Assembly: GCF_021696945.1 (NCBI RefSeq)
Contig: NZ_JACYHE010000025.1
Location: 1 to 64,000 of the forward strand
DNA: 64,000 nt
Direction of reading: 5' to 3'
Source of the DNA: Streptomyces sp. JJ36
Lineage (GTDB): Bacteria > Actinomycetota > Actinomycetes > Streptomycetales > Streptomycetaceae
A model generated the notes under the pieces. It ran no database searches. It saw nothing but the letters and a program-made list of their open reading frames with translations, and had not been told where the DNA came from. Below are positions 10,032-18,841 of this stretch, in pieces (positions within the stretch are counted from its first letter, which is position 1; the number at the start of each line of letters is the position of its first letter). Both the position numbers and the translations under genes were made by a program.

Positions 10032-10681
10032 CCGGAGTGCCGGCCTCCGCAGCCGGCGGCGGCTCGGTGGCGAGTTCCCGCACCGCCCCGGTGCGGAAGG
10101 TGAGCCTGTGGAACATCGCCAACATCCTCACCATGGTGCGGCTGCTGCTGGTCCCGTGCTTCGTGCTGCTCATGCTCGCCGAGGGAGGCCACGACCCCGC
10201 GTGGCGGTCCCTGGCCTGGGCCGCCTTCACCATCGCCATGATCACCGACCTGTTCGACGGTGAGCTGGCCCGGCGCCACGGCCTGATCACGGACTTCGGG
10301 AAGCTCGCGGACCCCATCGCCGACAAGGCGATCATGGGTGCCGCACTGGTCTGCCTCTCCGCCCTGGGCGACCTGGCCTGGTGGGTCACCGTGGTGATCC
10401 TGGTCCGGGAGCTCGGCATCACGCTGATGCGCTTCTGGGTGATCCGGCACGGGGTGATCCCGGCCAGCCGGGGCGGGAAGCTGAAGACCCTCGCCCAGGG
10501 CGTCGCGGTCGGCATGTACGTGCTGGCGCTCACCGGCCCGCTCGCCTCGCTGCGCTGGTGGGTGATGGGGCTGGCCGTGGTGCTCACCGTGGGCACCGGC
10601 CTGGACTACGTGCGCCAGGCGGTGGTGCTGCGGCGGGCCGGGCGGGCCGTGGAGCGGGACCTGGCGCGCGATGGGCAGTGA
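10028..10681 (+). CDS. pgsA: CDP-diacylglycerol--glycerol-3-phosphate 3-phosphatidyltransferase
   Basis: 217 aa integral membrane enzyme of phosphatidylglycerol synthesis. The CDP-alcohol phosphotransferase signature is complete: DG-x2-AR-x8-G-x3-D-x3-D, read here in DGELAR and GKLADPIAD. Several hydrophobic segments span about residues 35-205. The start overlaps the rimO stop by 4 nt and the end overlaps the cinA start by 11 nt, so rimO-pgsA-cinA read as one operon. CDP-alcohol transferases overlap in specificity, so phosphatidylinositol-phosphate synthase cannot be excluded from sequence alone, but the cinA/clgR context is typical of PgsA. Confidence 0.92.
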   Translation: MTGVPASAAGGGSVASSRTAPVRKVSLWNIANILTMVRLLLVPCFVLLMLAEGGHDPAWRSLAWAAFTIAMITDLFDGELARRHGLITDFGKLADPIADKAIMGAALVCLSALGDLAWWVTVVILVRELGITLMRFWVIRHGVIPASRGGKLKTLAQGVAVGMYVLALTGPLASLRWWVMGLAVVLTVGTGLDYVRQAVVLRRAGRAVERDLARDGQ

Positions 10682-11225
10682 GCCGGGAGCGTCCGCCGGC
10701 GGGGAGCCCGCGGCCGCAGTTCTGGAGGTGCTGGCCCGTCGCGGGCAGACGCTCGCCGTCGCCGAGTCCCTGACCGGCGGACTGGTGGCGGCCGGGCTCA
10801 CCGGAGTGGCGGGCGCCTCCCGGGTGTTCCGCGGCTCCGTCACGGCGTACGCCACCGAGCTGAAACGCGACCTGCTGGGCGTGGACGGCGCACTGCTGGA
10901 CACCCGGGGCGCGGTGGATCCCGAGGTGGCACGTCAGATGGCAGGGGGCGTGCGGCGCATGCTGCGCGCCGACTGGGGCATCGCCACCACCGGAGTGGCG
11001 GGCCCGGATCCGCAGGACGGACGGCCCGTCGGCACGGTGTACGTGGCGGCCGCGGGACCGGACGGCTCCGCCCGGTGCCGGCCGCTCGGCCTGCACGGGG
11101 ACCGGGCCGGCATCCGGGCCGGCAGCGTCTCGGCCGTGCTCGCGCTGCTCTACGACGAACTCACCGGGAATGCGGGGACACAGGATACGGAACAGAACGG
11201 GGAGGAAGGATGTTTGCAGCCCTGA
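10671..11225 (+). CDS. cinA: CinA-family protein (C-terminal amidohydrolase domain only)
   Basis: 184 aa. It contains only the CinA C-terminal domain (nicotinamide-nucleotide amidase type), with the family motifs AESLTGG (about residues 29-35) and [20 protein letters not shown] (about 105-124); the N-terminal molybdopterin-binding-like domain of long CinA proteins is missing, as is usual for the short actinobacterial form. Such enzymes convert NMN to NaMN in pyridine-nucleotide recycling. ATG 10671 overlaps pgsA. It is followed by 152 nt before clgR. Confidence 0.88.
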   Translation: MGSEPGASAGGEPAAAVLEVLARRGQTLAVAESLTGGLVAAGLTGVAGASRVFRGSVTAYATELKRDLLGVDGALLDTRGAVDPEVARQMAGGVRRMLRADWGIATTGVAGPDPQDGRPVGTVYVAAAGPDGSARCRPLGLHGDRAGIRAGSVSAVLALLYDELTGNAGTQDTEQNGEEGCLQP

Positions 11226-11377
11226 GTGAACACGACATCGCTCCCCGCACGGGTGCAGCCCGAGGGGGTACGGTGGAGCCTGAAGGATGCGGTCACGCGG
11301 TCGGCCAGCAGCATGCCGCGCAGTCCGCAGCAGTGGGCACGCAGAAGACGCCGCGCGTTGTAGAGGGAGGAGCACCT

Positions 11378-11770
11378 ATGATTCTGCTCCGTCGCCTGTT
11401 GGGTGACGTGCTGCGTCGGCAGCGCCAACGCCAGGGCCGAACCCTGCGCGAAGTCTCTTCGTCGGCACGGGTGTCGCTCGGCTACCTCTCGGAGGTCGAG
11501 CGCGGCCAGAAGGAAGCCTCCTCCGAACTGCTGTCGTCCATCTGCGACGCGCTGGACGTGCGGATGTCGGAGGTCATGCGGGAGGTCAGCGACGAGCTGG
11601 CGCTCGCCGAACTCGCCGAGTCGGCCGCGAGCGACACCGTCCCGGCCCCGATGCGCGCGATGCTGAACCCGGTCGAGCGCATGCCGTCTGTGACCTCGGT
11701 CACAGGCGTTCCCGAGGAGCGCGTCACCATCAAGGCGCCGGCCGAGGCCGTGGACGTGGTCGCGGCCTGA
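11378..11770 (+). CDS. clgR: ClgR, HTH regulator of clp and lon protease genes
   Basis: 130 aa Xre-type DNA-binding protein (HTH about residues 10-65: [33 protein letters not shown]). The gene position after pgsA-cinA and the C-terminus ending in Val-Val-Ala-Ala fit ClgR, which activates clpP1-clpC1 and lon in Streptomyces; in S. lividans the terminal Ala-Ala is a ClpP degradation signal. Start ATG 11378 has a strong GGGAGGAG about 5 nt upstream. A perfect hairpin follows at 11838-11863. I did not find the published ClgR operator (GTTCGC type) directly upstream. Confidence 0.9.
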   Translation: MILLRRLLGDVLRRQRQRQGRTLREVSSSARVSLGYLSEVERGQKEASSELLSSICDALDVRMSEVMREVSDELALAELAESAASDTVPAPMRAMLNPVERMPSVTSVTGVPEERVTIKAPAEAVDVVAA

Positions 11771-11837
11771 CGGCAGCATCGCCGGGGCGCGCGGCACCGC
11801 CGCCCCGCGCACGCGAACTCACCCGGGCACCGGGTGC

Positions 11838-11863
11838 GGCCCCGCAGGGAGACCTGCGGGGCC
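11838..11863 (+). terminator. Hairpin after clgR
   Basis: Perfect 11-bp stem GGCCCCGCAGG (11838-11848) with CCTGCGGGGCC (11853-11863), GAGA tetraloop, 67 nt after the clgR stop. Confidence 0.8.
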
Positions 11864-12058
11864 GTTCGCATGCCGGGGGCGCACCGGACGTACGCCCCCG
11901 CGGCCGGGGTCCCGGGCCCGCCGGACCCCGGACGCGAGCCCCTGGGCGTACGGGGCGCCGGGAATGCGTTCCCTGTGGTCGCGCCTCTGCCGTCGGTGCG
12001 GGACCATCGGTCCGACGGACGGCCGGGGCGGGGCCCGGCCCGCGGAAGGCGGTCGGTC

Positions 12059-12346
12059 ATGGGCATATCCGGCGGGGCGCTGCGGCGGACCTCGGGCCGG
12101 TTGCTGCGCCTCTCCGGCACCGCGGCCTGGTGCTGGGCCCTGTGGCGGCTCGTCGCCCGACCGGGCGACTCCGGCCCGCTGGAGGCCTCGCTCGCCGCCT
12201 CCGGCTGGGGGCTGAGCGTGATCCCCGTGCATGTCACGCCCCGGGGACGGACCTCGCGCCCTCAGCGCTCCGGAGCCGGCCGGCCCGGCTCCGCCCCGCC
12301 CGGCTCCGCGCACTCCGGCTCGACCTGGCAGCCCGGGCACCAGTAG
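12059..12346 (+). CDS. Small conserved-looking protein of unknown function
   Basis: 95 aa, not assigned to a family. The first 60 residues are coding-like: third positions are almost always G/C and the peptide has a Trp/Cys-rich amphipathic stretch (GTAAWCWALWRLV) that could lie in a membrane interface, then GWGLSVIPVHVTPRGR. The C-terminal 30 residues are Arg/Ser/Pro-rich and overlap the 3' end of the minus-strand glycosylase gene by 85 bp, so the tail may be little constrained. Start ATG 12059 has GGAAGGCGG about 8 nt upstream. It is convergent with nei and 195 bp beyond the clgR terminator. Confidence 0.5.
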   Translation: MGISGGALRRTSGRLLRLSGTAAWCWALWRLVARPGDSGPLEASLAASGWGLSVIPVHVTPRGRTSRPQRSGAGRPGSAPPGSAHSGSTWQPGHQ

Positions 12347-13101
12347 GCGATGCGCAGCGCGTCCGGCGGGCCCAGCTCGCCCGCCCGGACGGCCGTGCCG
12401 CAGCGGCGGCAGGGGCGGTGCTCCCGGCCGTACACCCAGAGCCGGTGGTCCCGGCGGTCCCGGCCCGTGGTGCTGCGGGCGAGGCGCAGGCGGTTGTCCC
12501 GCAGCAGCCGGTGCGCCAGGGCGAGCAGCCGCTCGGGAGCCGGCAGCGTGCCCACCGGGGCCCAGGGGACCCGGCGGGCCAGGAAGCACAGCTCGGAACG
12601 GTAGACGTTGCCGATGCCCGCGAGGACGCGCTGGTCCAGCAGCGCCTCCCCGACGGGTCGCTCCGGGCGCTCCAGCAGCCGGCGCAGCGCCTCCCCGGCG
12701 TCCCAGTCCGGACCCAGCAGGTCCGGGCCCAGATGGCCCACGATCCGCTCCTCCTCGGCGGTGCGGAGCAGCTCGAGCACCGGGAGCCGGTATCCCACCG
12801 CGGTGTGCGCCGCCGTGGCCAGCACGGCCCTGATCTGGTGCTCCGGGCCGCCCCGGCGGCGTTCGCCCGCCGCGTGCACCCGCCAGGAGCCGTCCATGCC
12901 CAGGTGCGAGTGGAGCGTGAGGCCGCCCTCCAGCCGAGCCAGCAGATGCTTCCCCCGAGGTGTGACGTCCAGGGTGCGGCGGCCCGTGAGATCCGCGGTG
13001 GCGAACCGTGGCACCCGCAGGTCGCTGCGGACCAGCGGTTCCCCGGCCAGGGCGGCATGCAGCTCGTGCGCCGTGCGCCAGACGGTGTCTCCCTCGGGCA
13101 T
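12262..13101 (-). CDS. nei: Endonuclease VIII-like DNA glycosylase (Nei2 type)
   Basis: 279 aa Fpg/Nei-family bifunctional glycosylase/AP lyase for oxidised bases. It starts MPEGDTVWR, giving the catalytic Pro2 and Glu3; a conserved Lys lies in RGKHLL; the helix-two-turn-helix is GIGNVYRSELCF; and a C-terminal zinc finger is present (CRRCG and, 24 residues later, CPGC). MPEGD favours the Nei branch over Fpg, but substrate range cannot be read from sequence. It starts 39 nt after the lhr stop on the same strand, the same helicase-glycosylase pairing as lhr and nei in Mycobacterium tuberculosis. Confidence 0.9.
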   Translation of the reverse strand: MPEGDTVWRTAHELHAALAGEPLVRSDLRVPRFATADLTGRRTLDVTPRGKHLLARLEGGLTLHSHLGMDGSWRVHAAGERRRGGPEHQIRAVLATAAHTAVGYRLPVLELLRTAEEERIVGHLGPDLLGPDWDAGEALRRLLERPERPVGEALLDQRVLAGIGNVYRSELCFLARRVPWAPVGTLPAPERLLALAHRLLRDNRLRLARSTTGRDRRDHRLWVYGREHRPCRRCGTAVRAGELGPPDALRIAYWCPGCQVEPECAEPGGAEPGRPAPER

Positions 13102-13140
13102 GCTTCCATCCTGGCAGGAGGCCCGCCGTTCCCGGCCGCC

Positions 13141-16100
13141 TCAGCCGGCGCGTATCCGCAGGCCGCGCGGTGTCGGGTGGAATCCCGCTGCTTCCAGCAG
13201 CGGAGCCACCGGGGAGGTGAGCGCGGCGACGCCGTTCACCCGTTCGACGGTGAGGGTGCCCAGCGTGCCGCCGCGGGCCGCCTCCCCGAGGGCCGTCACC
13301 GCCGCCTCCAGCCGGGCCCGCGAGCCGGGCTCCTCGCCCGCACCGCCCGTCGCGCCCTCGCCCTCCCCGGGCCACGCCAGCAGCGTCTTGCCGCCCCGCT
13401 CCATGTAGAGCAGCAGCTCGCCGTCGGCCAGCACCACCACCGAGCCCGCCTTCCGGCCGGGCTTGTGCGTCGCGCCCGGCGGGGGCGCCGGCCAGGGGAG
13501 GGCGGCCCCGTAGGCGTTCGCCGGATCGGCCGCCGCCATCACCACGGCCCGGGCGGCGCGGTCGCCCTCGCCCGCCGGCCGGCCGGCGGGGAACCCGGCC
13601 GGCTCGCCGTGCTCCCGGCGCCGGCTGACCGTACGCAGCCGGTCCACCGCACCGTCCATGGCGAACTGGGCCGCCCCCAGCCCCTCGACGACATAGCCCC
13701 GCCGGGCCTGCCCGCGCTCCTCGAAGGCCGACAGCACCCGGTACGCGGCGGAGAAGCCCCCGGCCACCCCCTCGGCCTGGACGGCGCCGCGGGTCACCAC
13801 GCCGTGCCGGTCGAGGAGCGTGCCGGCCAGCGCGTGCGCCCGGCGGGTGGGCTCCGGCTCGGGCTCCGGGAGCAGTGACCAGCGGCCGGCCACCGTCGGC
13901 GGGCCGTTCCGGGTGCCGGCGGGACGGGTCCCACCGGTCAGCGCGCCGTACCGGCCGCGGGGTACGGCGCGCTGCGCGCGGTGCGCCGTCGAGCCCGCCG
14001 TGCGGCCCGAGCCCAGCAGGGAGCGCAGCGGCGCCACCGTGTCGTTGGTGAGCCGCCCGGACCAGGCGAGATCCCACAGCGCCGTGGCCAGCTCCGGCTC
14101 GGAGCACTCGGGGTGGGACGCCCGCACCTGGTCGGCGATCTGCCGGAAGAACAGCCCGTACCCGCCCTGCAGCGCGTCCAGCACCGCTTGGTGCAGCGGC
14201 GACAGCTCCAGCGGGAGCGGCGGGGGCAGCAGCAGCGGAGCGGTGTCCGCCAGGTGCAGGGCGACCCAGCCGTCCTTGCCCGGCAGGGCGCCCGCGCCGG
14301 ACCAGACCACCTCGCCGGAGGCCGTGAGCTGGTCGAGCAGGGCCGGTGCGTAGCCGCGCACCCGGGCGGGCAGCACCAGCTTCTCGAGTGCGGAGGCGGG
14401 CACCGGCGCCCCCTGGAGCTGCTCGACCGCCCGCACCAGCCCGTCGAGGCCGTGCAGGCTCCCCGTCCCCAGGTGCTGCCAGCGCGGCAGGAACGCCGCC
14501 AGCGCGGGCGGCGGCACCGGCTCCAGCTCCTCCCGCAGCGCCGCGAGCGAGCGCCGCCGGAGCCGGCGCAGCACCGCCGCGTCGCACCACTCCTGGCCGA
14601 CGCGGACATGCCCCCGGGAGTGCAGCGCGTCGTACTCGGGGTGGTCGTGTGGCACGATCGGGCGGAACTCCCCCTCGACCAGGCGTCCGCCGGCGGCGAG
14701 CCGCCGCAGCACCCCCTCGGCCACCGCGGTGCCCAGCCCGAAGCGGGCTGCGGCCTCCCCCGAGGTGAAGGGGCCGTGGGTGCGCGCATAGCGGGAGAGC
14801 AGATCACCCAGCGGGTCCGGCACCGGCTCGGTGAACGCCTCCGGCACACCGACCGGCAGCGCGGCGCCCAGGGCGTCCCGCAGCCGCCCGGCGTCCTCGA
14901 TCGCCGACCAGTGCTCCTCCCCGGCGACGCGCACCCGGATGGCCCGCCGCGCGCGCTCCAGCTCCTCCGCCCAGCCGGGCTCCGCGCCCCGCTCGGCCAG
15001 CTCAGCACCGGTCAGCGGCCCCAGCACCCGCAGCAGGTCGGCGACGCTCTCCGGGTCCTTGGCCCGGCGGTCCTCCGTGCGCCACTGGAGCTCGTCCTCC
15101 AGCTCCGCCAGCACCCGCGGGTCCAGCAGCTCCCGCAGCTCCGCCTGGCCCAGCAGCTCGCCCAGCAGCCGGGAGTCGAGCGAGAGGGCCGCGGCCCGGC
15201 GCTCGGCCAGTGGGGAGTCCCCCTCGTAGAGGTACTGCGCCACATAGCCGAAGAGCAGCGAGCGGGCGAAGGGCGACGGCTCCGGCGTGGTGACCTCCAC
15301 CAGGCGCACCCGGCGGGCCTCGACGTCGCCCATCAGCTCCGTGAGCCCCGGCACGTCGAAGACGTCCTGCAGGCACTCCCGCACCGCCTCCAGCACGATC
15401 GGGAAGGAGCCGAACTCGGCAGTCACCTCCAGCAACTGGGCGGCCCGCTGCCGTTGCTGCCACAGCGGGGTGCGCCGTCCCGGGTTCCGCCGGGGGAGCA
15501 GCAGCGCCCGCGCGGCGCACTCCCGGAAGCGGGCCGCGAACAGCGCCGAGCCACCGACCTGGTCGGTGACCACCCGGTCCACCTCGTCCTTGTCGAAGAC
15601 GACGTCCTCGGCGCCGACGGGGGCCTGCTCGCCGTCGTACGCCGCGTCCCCGCCGCGGCCCTCGTCGAGCAGGTCCAGGCCCAGCAGGTCGGCGTCGGGC
15701 AGGCGCAGCACGAGGCCGTCATCCGCGTGCATGACCTGCGCGTCCATGCCGTACCGCTCGGTCAGCCGGGAACCCAGGGCCAGCGCCCACGGCGCGTGCA
15801 CCTGGGCGCCGAACGGCGAGTGGACGACCACCCGCCAGTCGCCCAGCTCGTCCCGGAAGCGCTCCACGACGATGGTGCGGTCGTCCGGCACGTGGCCGCA
15901 GGCGGCGCGCTGCTCCTCCAGATACGCCAGGACGTTGCGCACCGCCAGCGCGTCGAGCCCGGCCCGGGCCAGCCGGGCGGAGGCGTCCTCCGGGGACAGG
16001 CCGCCGAGCTCCCGCAGGAAGGCGCCGAGGGCCCGGCCCAGCTCCAGCGGGCGGCCGAGCTGGTCGCCCTTCCAGAACGGCAGCCGCCCGGGCTGCCCGG

Positions 16101-17910
16101 GCGCGGGGGAGACCAGCACCCGGTCGCGGGTGATGTCCTCGATCCGCCAGGCGGTGGTGCCCAGGGTGAAGACGTCGCCCACCCGCGACTCGTACACCAT
16201 CTCCTCGTCCAGCTCGCCCACCCGGCCGCCGCCCTTCTTCGGGTCGGCGCCGGCGAGGAACACCCCGAAGAGGCCGCGGTCGGGGATGGTACCGCCGGAG
16301 GTGACCGCCAGCCGCTGGGCCCCCGGACGCCCGGTGACCGTGCCCGCGACGCGGTCCCACACCACCCGGGGCCGCAACTCGGCGAAGGCGTCCGAGGGGT
16401 AGCGCCCGGCGAGCATGTCCAGCACCGCGGTGTACGCCGACTCCGGCAGCGAGGCGAAGGGCGCGGCCCGCCGCACCACCGCCAGCAGCTCGTCCACGTC
16501 CCAGGTGTCCATCGCCGTCATGGCGACGAGCTGCTGGGCGAGGACGTCGAGCGGGTTCGCCGGGACGCGGAGCGCCTCGATGGCGCCCTCCCGCATCCGC
16601 TCGGTGACCACCGCGGACTGCACCAGGTCGCCGCGGTACTTCGGGAAGACCACACCGGCGGAGACCGCGCCGACCTGGTGCCCCGCCCGGCCGACCCGCT
16701 GGAGTCCGGAGGCCACCGAGGGCGGGGACTCCACCTGGATCACCAGGTCCACCGCACCCATGTCGATACCCAGCTCCAGGCTGGAGGTGGCGACCACGGC
16801 CGGCAACCGCCCCGCCTTCAGCTCCTCCTCGACCTGCGCCCGCTGCTCCTTGGAGACCGAGCCGTGATGGGCACGGGCCAGCACCGGTGGTGCCCCCTCG
16901 GCGGCACCCGAGCCGCCCATCAGCTCGGCGGGGGCGTGGTGCTCGGGCAGCGGCTCGCCGGTGGCACGCTCGTACGCGATCTCGTTCAGCCGGTTGCACA
17001 GGCGCTCGGCCAGCCGGCGGGAGTTGGCGAAGACGATCGTGGACCGGTGAGCCTGCACCAGGTCGGCGATGCGCTCCTCCACCGACGGCCAGATGGACGG
17101 CCGCTCGCCGCCCGGGCCGCCGTCCTGCGCGGGTGCGCCGGAGAGCTCTCCCATGTCCTCGACCGGCACCACGACGGAGAGGTCGAAGGCCTTGCCGGAC
17201 GGCGGTTGCACGATCGTCGCCGGGCGCTGCGGGGAGAGGAAGCGGGCCACCTCGTCCACCGGGCGCACCGTCGCGGAGAGGCCGATGCGGCGTGCCGGGC
17301 GCTCCAGCAGCTCGTCGAGCCGCTCCAGGGAGAGGGCGAGGTGGGCGCCGCGCTTCGTCCCCGCGACCGCGTGCACCTCGTCCAGGATCACCGTCTCGAC
17401 GCCGGACAGCGCCTCCCGGGTGCCGGAGGTGAGCATCAGGAACAGCGACTCGGGCGTGGTGATCAGGATGTCCGGGGGGCGCCGGGCGAGGGCCCGCCGC
17501 TCGGCGGCCGGGGTGTCCCCGGAGCGGATGCCGACCTGGATCTCCGGCTCCGGCAGCCCGAGCCGCACGGATTCCTGCCGGATGCCGGTCAGCGGGGAGC
17601 GCAGATTCCGCTCGACGTCGACCGCGAGGGCCTTCAGCGGCGACACGTAGAGCACACGGCAGCGGCGGAGCCGGTCGGCCGGGGGCGGGACCGAGGCCAG
17701 CCGGTCCAGCGAGGCCAGGAAGGCCGCGAGCGTCTTGCCGGAGCCGGTGGGGGCCACCACCAGGGCGTCGGACTCCTCGGCGAGCGCCCGCCAGGCTCCC
17801 TCCTGCGCCGCCGTCGGCGCCCGGAAGGCCCCGGTGAACCACGCGCGGGTCGCCGGGGAGAAGGATTCCAGGACCGGGGATTCCGGCCCCCGGGCCGATC
17901 GCTGAGCCAT
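13141..17910 (-). CDS. lhr: Lhr-type ATP-dependent DNA helicase
   Basis: 1589 aa superfamily 2 helicase, the typical length of long Lhr. The N-terminal half has the two RecA-like domains: Walker A APTGSGKT (residues 53-60), the DEVH box (ILDEVHAVAGTKRGAH), SATVRP (motif III), VATSSLELGIDMG (motif V) and QRVGRAGHQVG (motif VI). Winged-helix and Lhr-specific domains follow to about residue 900, then a roughly 650-residue C-terminal domain that oligomerises in mycobacterial Lhr. It unwinds DNA or RNA:DNA duplexes with 3'-to-5' tracking in DNA repair. Start ATG 17910 (MAQRSARG) is followed directly by conserved sequence; the reading frame stays open far upstream, but that part lies opposite the AraC gene. 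Likely an operon with nei downstream. Confidence 0.93.
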   Translation of the reverse strand: MAQRSARGPESPVLESFSPATRAWFTGAFRAPTAAQEGAWRALAEESDALVVAPTGSGKTLAAFLASLDRLASVPPPADRLRRCRVLYVSPLKALAVDVERNLRSPLTGIRQESVRLGLPEPEIQVGIRSGDTPAAERRALARRPPDILITTPESLFLMLTSGTREALSGVETVILDEVHAVAGTKRGAHLALSLERLDELLERPARRIGLSATVRPVDEVARFLSPQRPATIVQPPSGKAFDLSVVVPVEDMGELSGAPAQDGGPGGERPSIWPSVEERIADLVQAHRSTIVFANSRRLAERLCNRLNEIAYERATGEPLPEHHAPAELMGGSGAAEGAPPVLARAHHGSVSKEQRAQVEEELKAGRLPAVVATSSLELGIDMGAVDLVIQVESPPSVASGLQRVGRAGHQVGAVSAGVVFPKYRGDLVQSAVVTERMREGAIEALRVPANPLDVLAQQLVAMTAMDTWDVDELLAVVRRAAPFASLPESAYTAVLDMLAGRYPSDAFAELRPRVVWDRVAGTVTGRPGAQRLAVTSGGTIPDRGLFGVFLAGADPKKGGGRVGELDEEMVYESRVGDVFTLGTTAWRIEDITRDRVLVSPAPGQPGRLPFWKGDQLGRPLELGRALGAFLRELGGLSPEDASARLARAGLDALAVRNVLAYLEEQRAACGHVPDDRTIVVERFRDELGDWRVVVHSPFGAQVHAPWALALGSRLTERYGMDAQVMHADDGLVLRLPDADLLGLDLLDEGRGGDAAYDGEQAPVGAEDVVFDKDEVDRVVTDQVGGSALFAARFRECAARALLLPRRNPGRRTPLWQQRQRAAQLLEVTAEFGSFPIVLEAVRECLQDVFDVPGLTELMGDVEARRVRLVEVTTPEPSPFARSLLFGYVAQYLYEGDSPLAERRAAALSLDSRLLGELLGQAELRELLDPRVLAELEDELQWRTEDRRAKDPESVADLLRVLGPLTGAELAERGAEPGWAEELERARRAIRVRVAGEEHWSAIEDAGRLRDALGAALPVGVPEAFTEPVPDPLGDLLSRYARTHGPFTSGEAAARFGLGTAVAEGVLRRLAAGGRLVEGEFRPIVPHDHPEYDALHSRGHVRVGQEWCDAAVLRRLRRRSLAALREELEPVPPPALAAFLPRWQHLGTGSLHGLDGLVRAVEQLQGAPVPASALEKLVLPARVRGYAPALLDQLTASGEVVWSGAGALPGKDGWVALHLADTAPLLLPPPLPLELSPLHQAVLDALQGGYGLFFRQIADQVRASHPECSEPELATALWDLAWSGRLTNDTVAPLRSLLGSGRTAGSTAHRAQRAVPRGRYGALTGGTRPAGTRNGPPTVAGRWSLLPEPEPEPTRRAHALAGTLLDRHGVVTRGAVQAEGVAGGFSAAYRVLSAFEERGQARRGYVVEGLGAAQFAMDGAVDRLRTVSRRREHGEPAGFPAGRPAGEGDRAARAVVMAAADPANAYGAALPWPAPPPGATHKPGRKAGSVVVLADGELLLYMERGGKTLLAWPGEGEGATGGAGEEPGSRARLEAAVTALGEAARGGTLGTLTVERVNGVAALTSPVAPLLEAAGFHPTPRGLRIRAG

Positions 17911-17943
17911 GCCCCCATCCTGCACCCGGCCACCGACAGCGCT

Positions 17944-17949
17944 CACAAT
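17944..17949 (+). promoter_or_regulatory. -10-like element for the AraC-family gene
   Basis: CACAAT ends 6 nt before ATG 17956, in the 45-bp gap between the divergent lhr and araC-type genes. Such a short gap implies overlapping divergent promoters. Confidence 0.35.
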
Positions 17950-17955
17950 GAAGGC

Positions 17956-18831
17956 ATGGTGAGCGGGACCGGCGGTGCCCTGGGGCGGGACGAGTGGGCA
18001 CGGCACTGGCGCTACGAGGAGCTGCCCGGCCTGGACCTGCTGCGCGCCCGCTACGTCGGTCAGTTCTTCCCGCGGCACGCCCACGACGGCTATGTCTTCG
18101 GCGCGATCACCGGCGGTGTCGAGGAGGTGGGGATGCCGCACGGCACGGAGCGGGTCGGCCGCGGGAGTGTCGTCATGATCAACCCGGAGGTGCCGCACAC
18201 CGCACGCGCGGGCGTGCCCGAGGGCTGGGCCTACGCCACGCTCTACACGAGCGCCCGCACCGTCGCGCAGGTCGCCGCGGAGACGACCGCGTTGCGGGGC
18301 ACCGCCGGCTTCGCCGAGACCGTCGTCCGGGACCCGGGGACCGCCCGCCTCATCGCCGGCGTGCACCGGGCGGCGGAGGAGGGGAACGCGCTGGCCGCCG
18401 ACTCGCTGCTGCGGACGGCCGTCGCGCGGCTCCTCCAGCGGAACGGGCGCGACCTGCCCCAGCGCGCGGTGCGTACGGCGGGCGCACGCAACGCTCTGCG
18501 CGCCCGGGAGATCCTCGAGCAGCGGATGGCTGAGCCACCCACCCTGGAACAGCTCGCGGCGGAGCTCGGGGTGAGCCCCTTCTCGCTGCTCCGCTCCTTC
18601 CGCGAGACCCACGGCATGCCGCCGCACGCCTGGCTCACCGACGCCCGGGTCCGCCGGGCCCGGCGGCTGCTGGAGGACGGCCTGCCGCCGGCCGAGGCCG
18701 CGGTCGCGGTCGGGTTCACCGATCAGCCGCACCTGGGCCGGCACTTCCGGCGCATCGTCGGTGTGCCGCCCGGCGCGTACCGGCGGGAGCGCGCAAGAAC
18801 GTACAAGACCGCAGGTCCGGGCCGCTCCTAG
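17956..18831 (+). CDS. AraC-family transcriptional regulator
   Basis: 291 aa. An N-terminal cupin-like ligand domain (about residues 20-170; FFPRHAHDGYVFGAITGGVEE and GSVVMINPEVPHTA) and a C-terminal double helix-turn-helix AraC domain (about 185-285; LEQLAAELGVSPFSLLRSFRET and AAVAVGFTDQPHLGRHFRRIVGVPPGAYRR). azlC begins 10 nt after its stop, so it probably controls the adjacent AzlCD exporter; the cupin would then sense a branched-chain amino acid or analogue. That role is inferred from context. Confidence 0.88.
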   Translation: MVSGTGGALGRDEWARHWRYEELPGLDLLRARYVGQFFPRHAHDGYVFGAITGGVEEVGMPHGTERVGRGSVVMINPEVPHTARAGVPEGWAYATLYTSARTVAQVAAETTALRGTAGFAETVVRDPGTARLIAGVHRAAEEGNALAADSLLRTAVARLLQRNGRDLPQRAVRTAGARNALRAREILEQRMAEPPTLEQLAAELGVSPFSLLRSFRETHGMPPHAWLTDARVRRARRLLEDGLPPAEAAVAVGFTDQPHLGRHFRRIVGVPPGAYRRERARTYKTAGPGRS

Positions 18832-18841
18832 GGTCACCGGT

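Noticed and set aside
11864-11881. GTTCGCATGCCGGGGGCG after clgR as a ClgR operator
   Set aside because: Spacing to GCG does not fit the published motif and it lies downstream of the clgR terminator.
11819-14590. A 923-codon minus-strand open frame over nei and the end of lhr
   Set aside because: A shadow frame of the two real genes on the same strand, rich in Arg, Ala and Gly with no motif.
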